Positions 8,126 to 17,901 are shown, counted from the first letter of the stretch. The stretch is DNA of 64,000 bases from Chryseobacterium sp. c4a (GCF_009900745.1 NZ_WXVU01000001.1:1-64000); one strand, 5' to 3'. The notes: a model not told the origin generated them from the sequence alone. Program-made: numbers and translations.

Positions 8126-9016
8126 TTATTTCCGATAGGATACAATAGCTCCGTTTTCAAAGTAATAATCATCACCCAAAAGTTCTTCTGCATAGATCTC
8201 AGGTAAAAAGTAAGAATCTATTTTGTTTTCTTTTTGGTATTGTTCAAATTCTTTTTTTGTAATTTCTACACCATCCAGAAAATAAATAAAGTCTTTATTC
8301 TTAGAATTCGGAGGGTAGCTCTTTACCAGATCCAGATTAATATTTACCGTTTCATCGTCCTTAATTTGTCGTTTATTGACGAAAAGAAAATATTTGTTGT
8401 CATTCGGTGTCCCATTTTTAGAATCAGTTCCTTCAAAAACGAATATATTACTCCTCTTGACATGATCTGCCGGAATAGTAATATAGTTTTTAGAGGCATG
8501 GCTGGATCTGAATCTTTTGAGAGGAGTAAGAATCGTAATAGACTGATATTGGATGAGGTTTTTCGGATCTCCCGAGGGTTTAATTTCTAGATTTTTGTTT
8601 GCTACAGGTTCAGGATAATCATAATCATCATTGTCTGGTCTGTGGGCAATCATAACCATTCCCTGGATCTCACGAGCTTCTAATAAAGTATCAAGCTTTT
8701 GCTTTTGGGCATTAAGGTTTGAAGTAAAGAGAAGAGAAAGAAAAATTCCACCCGCTATTTTTCTAAAAGGGAAATGGAAAAAGTTGTATTTGATTGCTGT
8801 TGTTTCCTCAGGAATGAGCAGGCGATGAGGTTGAATTCTTCCGCATATAGAAGAACCGGATTGTAATAATGTTTTAATTTCCTCATCCGTTTGATCTGTG
8901 AGGTCGTATACTTTCTTTGAACAAAGGGAGCAAAAGCTTCCACCGGAAACTTCACGCATGTCTTCACGGGCAACCGGGCAAGGTTTTTTAATTTGAAATT
9001 CCTTTTTCATGTTCAT
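8126..9016 (-). CDS. Membrane protein with Bacteroidota Cys-rich N-terminal domain
   Basis: 296 residues. The first ~65 contain KKPCPVAREDM, GSFCSLCSKKVYDLTDQTDEEI and SSICGRI. This C...CxxC...CGR pattern recurs at the N-terminus of many Bacteroidota proteins, before a transmembrane helix and a periplasmic domain, and suggests a small metal-binding domain in the cytoplasm. One membrane helix follows near residues 85-103 (IAGGIFLSLLFTSNLNAQ). The remaining ~190 residues would be periplasmic and match no family I know. Met3 (9010) is an alternative start. The gene precedes 7061-8092, likely in one operon. Confidence 0.75.
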   Translation of the reverse strand: MNMKKEFQIKKPCPVAREDMREVSGGSFCSLCSKKVYDLTDQTDEEIKTLLQSGSSICGRIQPHRLLIPEETTAIKYNFFHFPFRKIAGGIFLSLLFTSNLNAQKQKLDTLLEAREIQGMVMIAHRPDNDDYDYPEPVANKNLEIKPSGDPKNLIQYQSITILTPLKRFRSSHASKNYITIPADHVKRSNIFVFEGTDSKNGTPNDNKYFLFVNKRQIKDDETVNINLDLVKSYPPNSKNKDFIYFLDGVEITKKEFEQYQKENKIDSYFLPEIYAEELLGDDYYFENGAIVSYRK

Positions 9017-9107
9017 CAGTTTTCTTACTTAAAAGTACAAAAAAATCTCAAGGAAATTTCTCAAGATTTTGATTTATAGTTTTTAAAATTACAGATCGTT
9101 TATGTTT

Positions 9108-9713
9108 TCAACGGGCGATGAACTCTTCAGCTTTTACAACTTCTTCAACAGATAATGTCCAGAAAGTTGCCTGGATGGATTTTTCTTCTTTAGATTGAGT
9201 ATGATAGGGATCATCAAAATTCATATCCAAAACTCTGTCCCAGCTGTTGATAATTTTCTGCTGAATATTTTCAGGTTGCTGTTTGAAAGACTGATTGGAA
9301 AGCCCCCGATTTTCCAGCATTTGGTCAAATTCTAAACTTTCTTTTTCATTTTGACCAATAAAACTATGATAGCTGAAAGGAAAATGCCAAAGCATAAAGT
9401 CTGATAATAAAACTTCATGATCGTTTTTATTGATTTCGAGGCGAACTCCCTTTTTTCCTTTCTCTAAAAATGCTTTATTTCGTAAATCAGGTTTTCTTTT
9501 TTTACTGTTATGATATTGATACCAGCTCCAGACAGGATAGCATTCAGGAAATGGACGCTTACCAATGAGTTCGTCCATTTTTTTCATGAGCCAATGGTAA
9601 CCTGTTAAAGCAAATTCCCAGTCTTTATCAATGTTTTTCCGGTCGCCATAAATGATCCCGTCTTTTATCAATTTTTCGTACCATTCAATGGGTTGAATTG
9701 TCCAGAGTTGCAT
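9108..9713 (-). CDS. DUF3841 family protein
   Basis: 201 residues beginning QLWTIQPIEWYEKLIKDGI, with WEFALTGYHWLMKKM, a PVWSWYQY segment and a later DFMLWHFPFSYH stretch. The first of these is typical of DUF3841 proteins, which are cytoplasmic and of unknown function. There is no signal peptide or membrane segment. Length is normal for the family. The gene stands alone between the mutase terminator and the Cys-rich membrane protein. Confidence 0.8.
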   Translation of the reverse strand: MQLWTIQPIEWYEKLIKDGIIYGDRKNIDKDWEFALTGYHWLMKKMDELIGKRPFPECYPVWSWYQYHNSKKRKPDLRNKAFLEKGKKGVRLEINKNDHEVLLSDFMLWHFPFSYHSFIGQNEKESLEFDQMLENRGLSNQSFKQQPENIQQKIINSWDRVLDMNFDDPYHTQSKEEKSIQATFWTLSVEEVVKAEEFIAR

Positions 9714-9750
9714 AAAAGTAAAATTACTAAGCTGTGAAGATAAATAAAAA

Positions 9751-9781
9751 AACCTAACAGGATTCTGAATCCTGTTAGGTT
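9751..9781 (-). terminator. Intrinsic terminator of the acyl-CoA mutase gene
   Basis: A near-perfect hairpin aacctaacaggatt-ctg-aatcctgttaggtt spans 9751-9781. Read on the minus strand it is followed by a run of T with one break. It lies 28 bp after the mutase stop at 9809. Confidence 0.85.
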
Positions 9782-9808
9782 TATATATTCAATAAGATGA
9801 ATCTTGTC

Positions 9809-12800
9809 TTACATATTTCTTCTGTACTTACCACCCACTTCAAATAAAGCATTAGTGATTTGTCCTAGAGAGCAGAACTTAACGGCATCAATCATTACTT
9901 CAAATAAGTTTTGCTGGTTGATTGCTGCGTGCTGAAGTTTACTTAAAGCTTTCTCTGATTTTCCTTCATTGGCTTTCTGGAAGTTGTGAAGAGATTCAAT
10001 CTGTGCTTGTTTTTCTTCTTCTGTAGAACGGATAACCTCTCCAGGAAGTACTGTTGGAGAGCCATCTTTTCCAAGGAAAGTATTCACTCCGATGATTGGA
10101 TATTCTCCCGTATGTTTCAGCCATTCGTAATGCATAGACTCTTCCTGGATCTTAGAACGTTGATACATGGTTTCCATCGCTCCCAATACACCTCCTCTCT
10201 CAGTGATTCTGTCGAATTCTGCATACACCGCTTCTTCCACAAGATCCGTAAGCTCTTCGATAATGAATGACCCCTGAAGCGGGTTCTCATTTTTAGCAAG
10301 ACCTAATTCTTTATTGATGATCAGCTGAATCGCCATTGCTCTTCTTACAGATTGTTCTGTAGGAGTGGTGATCGCCTCATCATAAGCATTCGTGTGAAGT
10401 GAATTACAGTTGTCATAGATCGCATAAAGCGCCTGGAGCGTCGTTCTGATATCGTTGAAATCAATTTCCTGTGCGTGAAGAGAGCGTCCTGAAGTCTGGA
10501 TGTGGTATTTCAACATCTGGCTTCTTTCATCTGCTCCATATTTCAGTTTCATCGCTTTTGCCCAGATTCTTCTGGCTACACGTCCGATCACTGAATATTC
10601 AGGGTCAATACCGTTAGAGAAGAAGAAAGATAAGTTAGGAGCAAAATCATTGATATCCATTCCTCTTGACAAATAGTATTCTACATAAGTGAAACCGTTG
10701 GCTAATGTAAATGCAAGCTGAGAAACCGGATTAGCTCCTGCTTCAGCAATGTGATATCCCGAAATGGAAACAGAGTAGAAGTTTCTTACTTTTTCTTTGA
10801 TGAAATACTCCTGTACGTCACCCATTAATCTCAAAGCGAATTCAGTAGAGAAAATACAAGTGTTTTGAGCTTGATCTTCCTTTAAAATATCAGCCTGTAC
10901 GGTACCACGAACGGTAGCAATCGTTTTAGCCTTGATTTCAGCATATACTTCTGCAGGGATAATTTCATCCCCTGTTAATCCTAAAAGTTGTAATCCCAAT
11001 CCATTATTAGATGGAGGAAGTTCACCGTTATATTTTGGTCTTTCTAAACCTTTATCGTCGAATTTTTCTTTAAGCTTTGCTTCAACTTTAGCTTCTAATC
11101 CGTTTTCTTTAATGTATTTCTCAACATTCTGGTCGATGGCAGCATTCATAAAGAAAGCCAGTAGCATTGGAGCAGGGCCATTGATGGTCATGGAAACAGA
11201 AGTCAATGCATTGACAAGGTCAAATCCTGAATACAACTTTTTAGCATCATCCAAGGTAGCAATAGAAACTCCGGCGTTACCGATCTTCCCATAAATATCT
11301 GGTGGTAATGCAGGATCCTGTCCATACAACGTTACTGAGTCAAATGCTGTAGACAGACGTTTTGCCGGCATTTCTGCAGATACATAATGGAATCTTCTGT
11401 TAGTTCTTTCCGGCCCACCTTCTCCTGCGAACATCCTTGTAGGATCTTCACCGGTTCTCTTGAACGGATAAATTCCTGCAGTATAAGGGAAACTTCCCGG
11501 AAGGTTTTCCTGCCCTTTCCACTTGATCAGATCACCCCAGTCATTATATTTTGGTAATGCAATTTTTGGAATTCTTAGATGAGATAAAGATTCTGTTGAG
11601 GTTTCAACTTTAATTTCTTTTCCTCTTACATAATAGGAATAGAACTCCGCATGGAAAGCCTTTTTCGTCTCATCCCATGTTTTTAAAAAGTCGATGTTTT
11701 CCTGTTGAAGCTCTTTTTCTGCTTTTTGATATTCAGCATCTAAAATCTCATTGGAAATAATATTTTTTACTCCTTCAATATGATACATCTTTCTTGCAAG
11801 TTCAGCTTGTTTTTCAATATTATTATCATATTGTTTGTTGTTTTCAACAATTTCAGAAAGATAACGAACCCTCTTAGGCGGAATGATCGTTACTTCATCT
11901 GTAATTTCCTGTTCAACAAAAGTTTTAAGATCTAAATCAGCAAACTTTTCATTCACTTTTGAAACCAATCTGTTGTAAAGTTCTGTAGTTCCGTGATCAT
12001 TGAACTGAGAAGCCTTTGTAGCATATACAGGCATATTCTCTAATGGACTTTCCCATAAAAGGTGGTTTCTCTGGAACTGTTTTCTTACTGCCTGAAGCGC
12101 ATCAAGAGCCCCACGTTTGTCAGATTTATTCAAAGCTACCAAATCAGCATAATCTAACATGTCGATTTTTTCCAGCTGAGTAGAAGCCCCATATTCAGGA
12201 GTCATTACATACATGGAAACATCTGCAAAGTCAGAAACCTCAGATCCTGATTGTCCAATCCCTGAAGTTTCAAGGATGATCACATCCGGATGAGCCAGTT
12301 TCAATACATTTAATGCAGAATGAATGAAAGGAGAAACAGAAACGTTGTTTTCCCTTGTAGCCATTGAACGCATATATACTCTTGGATCATTGATCGCATT
12401 CATACGGATTCTGTCTCCAAGAAGAGCACCACCTGTTTTCTTTTTAGAAGGGTCAATAGAAATGATGGCAATTTTCTTATCTGTATTGGAACGTAGGAAA
12501 CGTCTTACCAATTCATCCGTTAAAGATGATTTTCCAGCACCTCCGGTTCCTGTGATACCAATGATTGGAATATTTAAATCTTTTGATTTCTCATCAATCG
12601 CTTGTACCAATTCAGGTTTTTCTTCTGAAAAGTTTTCCACCGCAGAGATGATTCTTGCAATACTTGTTGAGTTCTCAAAACTGATTGAATCGAGATCATT
12701 GGCTGTAACATCTTTCCCGGTAGCGAAATCTGATCTGTGTACCAAATCATCAATCATTCCCTGAAGGCCAAGTTCACGGCCATCATCCGGAGAATAAATT

Positions 12801-13156
12801 CTATCTATTCCATAAGACATCAGATCTTTAATTTCTTCCGGAAGGATTACACCTCCGCCGCCGCCAAAAATCTTGATTTGCGGTGAATTTTTTTCTCTTA
12901 GAAGATCATAAATATATTTGAAATATTCATTGTGACCTCCCTGATATGAAGTTAATGCAATAGCATTGGCATCTTCCTGGATCGCTGTATTCACAACTTC
13001 CTCTGCAGATTTATCATGTCCTAGGTGAATCACTTCACATCCAGTTCCCTGAATGACACGACGCATAATATTGATCGCAGCATCATGTCCGTCAAATAAT
13101 GAGGCAGCTGTTACGATTCTTACCTTGTTGGTTGGAGTATATTTTTGGGTTTCCAT
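9809..13156 (-). CDS. icmF: Fused isobutyryl-CoA mutase-type acyl-CoA mutase (IcmF)
   Basis: 1115 residues with the IcmF domain order. An N-terminal cobalamin-binding domain (residues ~10-140) carries the D22-G-H24 base-off motif and GGGG at 98-101. A MeaB-like G-protein chaperone (~195-410) has P-loop GTGGAGKSS at 203-211 and NKSD at 343-346. The C-terminal acyl-CoA mutase barrel starts near 510. The [21 protein letters not shown] stretch at 560-580 is the IcmF version of the active site; methylmalonyl-CoA mutases have a different sequence there. The enzyme interconverts branched and linear acyl-CoA (isobutyryl/n-butyryl, possibly pivalyl or isovaleryl) with adenosylcobalamin. Monocistronic, with its own terminator. 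Confidence 0.92.
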   Translation of the reverse strand: METQKYTPTNKVRIVTAASLFDGHDAAINIMRRVIQGTGCEVIHLGHDKSAEEVVNTAIQEDANAIALTSYQGGHNEYFKYIYDLLREKNSPQIKIFGGGGGVILPEEIKDLMSYGIDRIYSPDDGRELGLQGMIDDLVHRSDFATGKDVTANDLDSISFENSTSIARIISAVENFSEEKPELVQAIDEKSKDLNIPIIGITGTGGAGKSSLTDELVRRFLRSNTDKKIAIISIDPSKKKTGGALLGDRIRMNAINDPRVYMRSMATRENNVSVSPFIHSALNVLKLAHPDVIILETSGIGQSGSEVSDFADVSMYVMTPEYGASTQLEKIDMLDYADLVALNKSDKRGALDALQAVRKQFQRNHLLWESPLENMPVYATKASQFNDHGTTELYNRLVSKVNEKFADLDLKTFVEQEITDEVTIIPPKRVRYLSEIVENNKQYDNNIEKQAELARKMYHIEGVKNIISNEILDAEYQKAEKELQQENIDFLKTWDETKKAFHAEFYSYYVRGKEIKVETSTESLSHLRIPKIALPKYNDWGDLIKWKGQENLPGSFPYTAGIYPFKRTGEDPTRMFAGEGGPERTNRRFHYVSAEMPAKRLSTAFDSVTLYGQDPALPPDIYGKIGNAGVSIATLDDAKKLYSGFDLVNALTSVSMTINGPAPMLLAFFMNAAIDQNVEKYIKENGLEAKVEAKLKEKFDDKGLERPKYNGELPPSNNGLGLQLLGLTGDEIIPAEVYAEIKAKTIATVRGTVQADILKEDQAQNTCIFSTEFALRLMGDVQEYFIKEKVRNFYSVSISGYHIAEAGANPVSQLAFTLANGFTYVEYYLSRGMDINDFAPNLSFFFSNGIDPEYSVIGRVARRIWAKAMKLKYGADERSQMLKYHIQTSGRSLHAQEIDFNDIRTTLQALYAIYDNCNSLHTNAYDEAITTPTEQSVRRAMAIQLIINKELGLAKNENPLQGSFIIEELTDLVEEAVYAEFDRITERGGVLGAMETMYQRSKIQEESMHYEWLKHTGEYPIIGVNTFLGKDGSPTVLPGEVIRSTEEEKQAQIESLHNFQKANEGKSEKALSKLQHAAINQQNLFEVMIDAVKFCSLGQITNALFEVGGKYRRNM

Positions 13157-13387
13157 AAAAATTCTAGAAAGTTTCTAAGTTTTCAAATATAATAATAAAA
13201 AAACAACCTTGTGTTTGATTTTATGAGGTTGATTATCATTTGTTTGGGTGGCGTTATTTAATAAAATGCCTCCATTTTTAGGTTTGAGAATTTGAAAGTA
13301 TTCAGGTTCGGTAGTTACAGAATTAAAAATGACTTGTAGATTTTGTTTGCAAATTGATATATGCTGAATTACTCAAATTAAAATCTC

Positions 13388-13395
13388 TACTTTTG
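13388..13395 (+). promoter_or_regulatory. -7 box of the small membrane-protein gene
   Basis: TACTTTTG matches TAnnTTTG and lies 18 bp before the ATG at 13413. No clear -33 partner. Confidence 0.45.
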
Positions 13396-13412
13396 CACCA
13401 TATTTTACAGAC

Positions 13413-13745
13413 ATGCAAAAAGCTTTAATATATTTCGTACTGGGAACTGTAGTCAGCTTCCTTATCAATTACTTCTTTTTAAGCTCAGATAATATTGGCC
13501 TGGAACTTTATTATGCTGTTGCTTTCGGGGCAGCCTGGGGTGTTGCTTATTATTTTGATACACCGGATTTTACATTACCTAAAAAACTGGGATTGTCTTT
13601 TGTTGTGATGGCGGTTCTGGTGCTGATAGGAACTTTATTATTTAAACTTGAGCTGGCCATTCCATCCATTCTGAAGTTTTCAATGGTATTTGTAGCCTAT
13701 TATGTAATAGCAAGTTTCAGGGCAACAAAGTCACTAAGAAAATAA
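13413..13745 (+). CDS. Small four-helix membrane protein, unknown function
   Basis: 110 residues, almost entirely hydrophobic, with four predicted transmembrane segments near 4-23, 29-46, 58-77 and 82-101 and a basic tail (FRATKSLRK). No known family recognised. Expression is supported by a -7 box just upstream and a strong terminator just downstream. It is flanked by the mutase (divergent) and the DUF3667 gene (convergent). Confidence 0.7.
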   Translation: MQKALIYFVLGTVVSFLINYFFLSSDNIGLELYYAVAFGAAWGVAYYFDTPDFTLPKKLGLSFVVMAVLVLIGTLLFKLELAIPSILKFSMVFVAYYVIASFRATKSLRK

Positions 13746-13754
13746 AATAAATAA

Positions 13755-13785
13755 GGCTGTCAAATTTGACAGCCTCTTTTTTATT
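13755..13785. terminator. Bidirectional intrinsic terminator
   Basis: Perfect hairpin ggctgtcaaatttgacagcc at 13755-13774, followed on the plus strand by tcttttttattt and preceded by an A/T-rich run that gives a T-rich tract on the minus strand. It serves the small membrane gene (+) and probably the convergent DUF3667 gene (-), whose stop is at 13785. Confidence 0.85.
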
Positions 13786-14909
13786 TAGTGAAGCATTAGA
13801 AAACTTACTATGGCCAATCCGGTAACTAAGAATGTAAATGCAATTAGATTTAAGAAGAATATAATACCACCAATGATGATGCTTACCATGCCATGAGATT
13901 TGTAGACCCTACGATGGGCAATGAAGAAGTAAATCAGTCCGTATATCGAAATTGCAAATATAATAAGTGATAGTAAGGAAGGGAAAAATCTATATTCCGC
14001 TAAGAAGTTTACAGCTTTTATGAGCAGGGCGAATATCAAAATACTCACCAGTAAAAATGAAAAATAATGCAGAGTGAAAATACCGTGGTCAAAATACCAC
14101 CATTTTCTTTTGCTATGAAATATCCATAAAAAGAATGCAAAAATTGGAAGATAGATGAATAAGGCTTTAGGAAGATTGTGGAAAGAAGTTTCTATCAGAT
14201 TTTTCAGAATATCTCCTTTTTTAACACCTTCTTCTTTTAGACTAAAGAATTTACGGGCAAAAGGATCATTAATAAAACTGAAAATATTTTTTTTATTGGC
14301 TGTCCCTTTGTCATATTCTTCCTGAGTTTTGTATCCCAAAAAACCTGATTCATCTGCTATTTTATTTTCAGTATCCATTGTGCTTATAAGGCCTTCTTGG
14401 AAACTGCCTTTCTTCAAAGAATCTTGTATGTAATTCTGAGCTTGATTAAGCTGCGTTATTTTCGCAGAATCTTTTACATTCAACTTTTCTGCTTCAATCC
14501 CTTCAACAATGTTTTGTACGACCTGATTTTTAATTGGAGTAGTTTGAGCAACATTGTGTTCCTTCTTTTTTGTATGGCCATTATTGACTTTAAAAGGAGG
14601 AAACAGTGCAAAAAGGAAAAATGTAATAAAACTGACAAAAATATAAAGCTTTACAGGAGGTACAAATTTTTGTCTCTTACCTTCAAGATATGTGTTGGTA
14701 AGTTTTCCCGGTTTAAATAACAGATTTTTTACGGTTCCCCAAAACTGACCATCATAATGAGTGAAATCTTCAATGAAATGGGTGAAAAGGAAATAGAAAG
14801 GCTGTCTGCGTTCAGTATTTTCCTGTCCGCAATGAGGGCAGAATCTTTCTTCTACTTGATGCCCACAATTCAGGCAGGTTTTGTCTTCTCGGATCTTTCC
14901 GTGGCTCAT
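13785..14909 (-). CDS. DUF3667 membrane protein with N-terminal zinc ribbon
   Basis: 374 residues. The N-terminus has two CxxC knuckles (CLNCGHQVEERFCPHCGQ), a zinc ribbon. The following YFLFTHFIEDFTHYDGQFWGTVKNLL, LFKPGKLTNTYLEGKRQKF and PPVKLYIFVSF segments are the DUF3667 signature. One helix is at about 90-107 and four more lie in the last 140 residues, separated by a ~140-residue hydrophilic loop. Function is unknown, although the family is common in Bacteroidota. No close partner gene. Confidence 0.88.
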   Translation of the reverse strand: MSHGKIREDKTCLNCGHQVEERFCPHCGQENTERRQPFYFLFTHFIEDFTHYDGQFWGTVKNLLFKPGKLTNTYLEGKRQKFVPPVKLYIFVSFITFFLFALFPPFKVNNGHTKKKEHNVAQTTPIKNQVVQNIVEGIEAEKLNVKDSAKITQLNQAQNYIQDSLKKGSFQEGLISTMDTENKIADESGFLGYKTQEEYDKGTANKKNIFSFINDPFARKFFSLKEEGVKKGDILKNLIETSFHNLPKALFIYLPIFAFFLWIFHSKRKWWYFDHGIFTLHYFSFLLVSILIFALLIKAVNFLAEYRFFPSLLSLIIFAISIYGLIYFFIAHRRVYKSHGMVSIIIGGIIFFLNLIAFTFLVTGLAIVSFLMLH

Positions 14910-15328
14910 GGTACTTGTTTGTGCGACAAAGATAATTATTTCGGGAAATAAATAATAAAATCAACAAGCTTTTGGAGGAATCCTTAAAGAAAAATTAAAA
15001 TTGGTAAATAATACTTCTTGAAAGGAGGTGTATTAACGATGTATATAATAAGGTGAAAGAGCCTTTATATGATTCAATAGTCTATAATAAGGAGATTGGT
15101 TAAAAAAGTGGAAATAAATTTTCAGATAAATTTTAGAAGAAAGGTAATAAAGAAAGAGTTGAGGGAAGAAACTCTTGCTTTATCATAATTTGTGTTTTTA
15201 GAACCTTCTAAACGTTTTTTTCATCGCCACAACATTTTACAAGATTTGTGCCAAAAGTATAAAAAGTGTTAAAAACTATTGCTATAGGGCTGAATTGCAG
15301 ATATTATACAGATTAAATGAAATATGTT
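14910..15328. other. Intergenic region, no gene seen
   Basis: About 420 bp of AT-rich sequence between the DUF3667 start and the rplM promoter. No open frame with coding character, tRNA or clear hairpin was found. It may hold the promoter of the minus-strand DUF3667 gene, but no strong -7 box stands out. Confidence 0.5.
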
Positions 15329-15358
15329 TTTGGGTTACGAAAATAATTTGTACCTTTG
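15329..15358 (+). promoter_or_regulatory. Strong Bacteroidota promoter of rplM-rpsI
   Basis: TTTG at 15329-15332, an 18-bp spacer and TACCTTTG at 15351-15358 match the housekeeping consensus TTTG-N19-TAnnTTTG. Transcription should start near 15365, leaving a leader of about 40 nt before the GTG start. That leader contains the small hairpin ccc-tttta-ggg (15364-15374), which could be the start of an autoregulatory site but is too short to claim. Confidence 0.8.
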
Positions 15359-15404
15359 CACACCCTTTTAGGGGTAAATTATGTTTAATCTTTAACTAAA
15401 ACGT

Positions 15405-15860
15405 GTGAATACATTAAGTTACAAAACTGTTTCAGCGAACAAAGCTACTGCTAATAAAGAATGGGTTGTGGTAGACGCTGAAGGACAGCCGTTAGGAAGA
15501 CTAGCTTCTACGGTTGCAAAGATTTTGAGAGGTAAGCACAAAACGAACTTTACACCTCACGTAGATTGTGGTGATAACGTAATCGTTTTGAATGCTGGGA
15601 AAATTACACTTTCCGGAAACAAGTGGGCTGATAAGACTTATATCTGGCATACAGGATATCCTGGTGGACAGAAGTCTATGACTGCGGCTGAACTTCAAAA
15701 GAAAGATTCTTTAAAGGTATTAGAGAAGTCTGTAAAAGGTATGTTACCTAAAAACAGATTAGGAGCTGCTATCCTTAAGAACCTTTATTTATATGAAGGA
15801 ACTGAGCACAAACATGAAGCTCAACAGCCTAAAACAATTAATGTTAACGAATTTAAATAA
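15405..15860 (+). CDS. rplM: Large-subunit ribosomal protein uL13
   Basis: 151 residues, normal for L13. Diagnostic stretches are WVVVDAEGQPLGRLAS, the RGKHKTNFTPHVDCGDNVIVLNA region and the KGMLPKNRLG motif near residue 112. The start is GTG at 15405, in frame with MNTLSYKTVSANKAT and just after the leader of a strong promoter. No better ATG exists upstream. It is followed by rpsI after 6 bp, the near-universal L13-S9 operon. Confidence 0.98.
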   Translation: MNTLSYKTVSANKATANKEWVVVDAEGQPLGRLASTVAKILRGKHKTNFTPHVDCGDNVIVLNAGKITLSGNKWADKTYIWHTGYPGGQKSMTAAELQKKDSLKVLEKSVKGMLPKNRLGAAILKNLYLYEGTEHKHEAQQPKTINVNEFK

Positions 15861-15866
15861 TTAATT

Positions 15867-16253
15867 ATGTCTATAGTTCACAAAATCGGAAGAAGAAAAA
15901 CTTCTGTAGCAAGAGTTTATGTAAGACCAGGTTCTGGAAACATTACAGTAAACGGTAAAGATGCTAAAGAATATTTCTCTACAGACGTGATGGTTTACAA
16001 ATTAAACCAACCGTTCATCCTTTCTGAGACTGTTGGTCAGTATGACGTTACCGTAAACGTATTCGGTGGTGGTAATACAGGTCAGGCAGAAGCTATCAGA
16101 TTAGGTATTTCAAGAGCTTTATGCGAAATCAACGCTGAGTTCAGATTAGCATTAAAGCCAGCTGGTTTACTTACAAGAGACGCAAGAATGGTGGAAAGAA
16201 AGAAGCCAGGTCAGAAAAAAGCAAGAAAGAGATTCCAATTCTCAAAACGTTAA
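15867..16253 (+). CDS. rpsI: Small-subunit ribosomal protein uS9
   Basis: 128 residues with the S9 signature [19 protein letters not shown] near 69-87. The C-terminus is the conserved basic tail [17 protein letters not shown], which reaches the P-site tRNA. The ATG at 15867 lies 6 bp after rplM in the same transcript. The 207-bp spacer to rpsB contains an unusual inverted word repeat rather than a clear terminator. Confidence 0.98.
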   Translation: MSIVHKIGRRKTSVARVYVRPGSGNITVNGKDAKEYFSTDVMVYKLNQPFILSETVGQYDVTVNVFGGGNTGQAEAIRLGISRALCEINAEFRLALKPAGLLTRDARMVERKKPGQKKARKRFQFSKR

Positions 16254-16257
16254 GATT

Positions 16258-16372
16258 TGCTGTTGGCGAATGGCTTATGGCTATTGGCTACAGAAATGTA
16301 CTACATTTTATTTAAACTTAATCTCGGCGAAAAGCCTATTGCCAAAAGCAAGAAGCAGACCGCCAATTGCCC
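16258..16372. repeat. Imperfect inverted repeat built of TTGGC-like words
   Basis: Between rpsI and rpsB, the left arm 16258-16291 repeats (t/a)tggc four times. The right arm 16330-16372 carries the reverse complement of the same word family (gcctattgcc, gccaattgcc). The arms could fold into a long imperfect hairpin around a 38-base AT-rich loop. It resembles in design, not in sequence, the spacers at 46145-46229 and 47071-47100. Confidence 0.5.
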
Positions 16373-16460
16373 GTTACGTTTAGCATCCAAACGCTTCTCC
16401 CATCTAAAGAAGTTGTTGATTGTTTAAAAGACGGAAAGTAAACTAACAAAAACAGAAAAC

Positions 16461-17222
16461 ATGGCAAAAGCAAATGTAAAAGACCTTTTAGAGGCTGGCG
16501 TACACTTCGGTCACATGACTAGAAAGTGGAACCCAAATATGGCTCCATACATTTTTATGGAGAAGAACGGTATTCACATTGTAGACTTACATAAAACAGC
16601 AGTTAAATTAGATGAGGCGTGCAGCGCTTTAGAAAAATTAACTTCTGCAGGTAAAAAAGTTCTTTTCGTAGCTACTAAGAAGCAAGCGAAAGAAGTTGTT
16701 GCAAAACACGCTTCTGAACTTAATATGCCTTATATTACAGAAAGATGGCCAGGAGGTATGTTAACGAACTTCGTTACTATCAGAAAGGCTGTAAAGAAGA
16801 TGAACTCTATCGACAAAATGAAAAAAGACGGTACGTTCGAAACTTTATCTAAAAAAGAAAGACTACAAGTTGACAGACAAAGAGCTAACTTAGAGAAAAA
16901 CTTAGGTTCTATCTCTGACATGGTGAGACTTCCATCTGCAATCTTTGTGGTTGATATCTTAAGAGAGCACATCGCGGTAACTGAAGCTAAGAAACTTGGT
17001 ATTCCAGTTTTCGGTATTGTTGATACAAACTCTGACCCTAGAAAAGTTGACTTCGTTATTCCTGGGAATGATGATGCTTCTAAATCTATTGATATGATCT
17101 TGAGCATTGTTTCTGATTCTATCAAAGAAGGTCAGTCTCAAAGAAAAGCTGATAAAGAAAAATCTAAAGAAGAAGGAGAAAAGGTATCTGCTGATACAGA
17201 TGCTGATTTCGATGCAGAATAA
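16461..17222 (+). CDS. rpsB: Small-subunit ribosomal protein uS2
   Basis: 253 residues with the S2 signatures DLLEAGVHFGHMTRKWNPNM at the N-terminus and IVDTNSDPRKVDFVIPGNDDA near 190. The acidic C-terminal tail (KSKEEGEKVSADTDADFDAE) is typical of Bacteroidota. In most bacteria tsf follows directly. Here a terminator follows, and tsf lies at 31601-32425 on the other strand. It is probably transcribed with rplM-rpsI through the 207-bp repeat-bearing spacer, or from a promoter within it. Confidence 0.98.
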   Translation: MAKANVKDLLEAGVHFGHMTRKWNPNMAPYIFMEKNGIHIVDLHKTAVKLDEACSALEKLTSAGKKVLFVATKKQAKEVVAKHASELNMPYITERWPGGMLTNFVTIRKAVKKMNSIDKMKKDGTFETLSKKERLQVDRQRANLEKNLGSISDMVRLPSAIFVVDILREHIAVTEAKKLGIPVFGIVDTNSDPRKVDFVIPGNDDASKSIDMILSIVSDSIKEGQSQRKADKEKSKEEGEKVSADTDADFDAE

Positions 17223-17245
17223 TTAAAGATTTTCTTTAATATAGG

Positions 17246-17277
17246 AAAAACGCTGGATTTCGATCCAGCGTTTTTTT
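17246..17277 (+). terminator. Intrinsic terminator after rpsB
   Basis: The stem aaaaacgctggat-ttcg-atccagcgttttt with a UUCG tetraloop spans 17246-17277 and ends in a T7 run. It lies 24 bp after the rpsB stop. Confidence 0.93.
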
Positions 17278-17430
17278 GTTGTATAGCTTAGATGACTGAA
17301 GATCCTTGTTACCATTTCAAATAAGCCGAATAACGGTCTTAAATCATAGATACTAATAAAGGAGAAGCAATGCTGTGAGAGGGCAGAAATCAATTGTTTC
17401 TATAATACTCATGATGATCTATAAAAATGA

Positions 17431-17453
17431 ACCCCACAGGTATTCTGTGGGGT
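17431..17453. terminator. Hairpin after the DUF6759 pair, probably bidirectional
   Basis: accccacag-gtatt-ctgtggggt at 17431-17453 is GC-rich and followed on the plus strand by cttattttttaat. On the minus strand it follows the stop of the DUF6759-like gene (17462) by 8 bp, with a weaker T-rich tail. Confidence 0.65.
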
Positions 17454-17461
17454 CTTATTTT

Positions 17462-17899
17462 TTAATTTCTAAGTGTTATATTATAAGAGGTTGTTATGTA
17501 CTTATTAGATTGATACCTTGAATTACAAAGAATACCGGATAAACTATAGTTTTGGTTCTTAGTGACCATTGTATACCCAATTTTTCCGGCACCTATAGGA
17601 ATCTTTTTAAAGAATCCGTTTCCACTTATCGTAAGAACCATATTACAAGGAGATTTATTTTCTACAGAAATGGACGTTTTGGGATTGCCTGGATCATCAT
17701 TATTGAGAAGGTCACTTAACACTTCAGCTGTTTCAGGTTTATAGGTTTTCATCAGCTCATTGTATTCCCTTTCTGTATTAGCTGCACTACCACCACCAGT
17801 GTTGGTAGGATAGGGATTTCTAATTGGATAACCACCGTAATTGACACTACAACTGGTAAGGATCATTGAAATCCCGGTAAGAACTAATAGTTTTTTCAT
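17462..17899 (-). CDS. DUF6759-like lipoprotein, short paralog
   Basis: 145 residues. The lipobox LTSC gives a lipid anchor at Cys17. The C-terminal ~95 residues match three other proteins in this window: LSDLLNND, then an N-x-S-x-C-N strand (Cys85), then LCNSRYQSNK (Cys125), the two cysteines 40 residues apart. I believe this is the domain named DUF6759, recalled rather than searched. Function is unknown. The N-terminal AHPDDP repeat seen in two paralogs is missing. It starts 2 bp after the 17902 gene, so the two form one operon. Confidence 0.75.
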   Translation of the reverse strand: MKKLLVLTGISMILTSCSVNYGGYPIRNPYPTNTGGGSAANTEREYNELMKTYKPETAEVLSDLLNNDDPGNPKTSISVENKSPCNMVLTISGNGFFKKIPIGAGKIGYTMVTKNQNYSLSGILCNSRYQSNKYITTSYNITLRN

Positions 17900-17901
17900 A
17901 C

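Noticed and set aside
12324..12764. Plus-strand frame of 146 codons inside the mutase gene
   Set aside because: It lies opposite the highly conserved G-protein domain of the IcmF fusion; composition and lack of motifs mark it as a shadow.
15359..15404. L13 autoregulatory leader
   Set aside because: Only a three-base-pair hairpin (ccc-tttta-ggg) is visible, which is too little to support a riboregulator.
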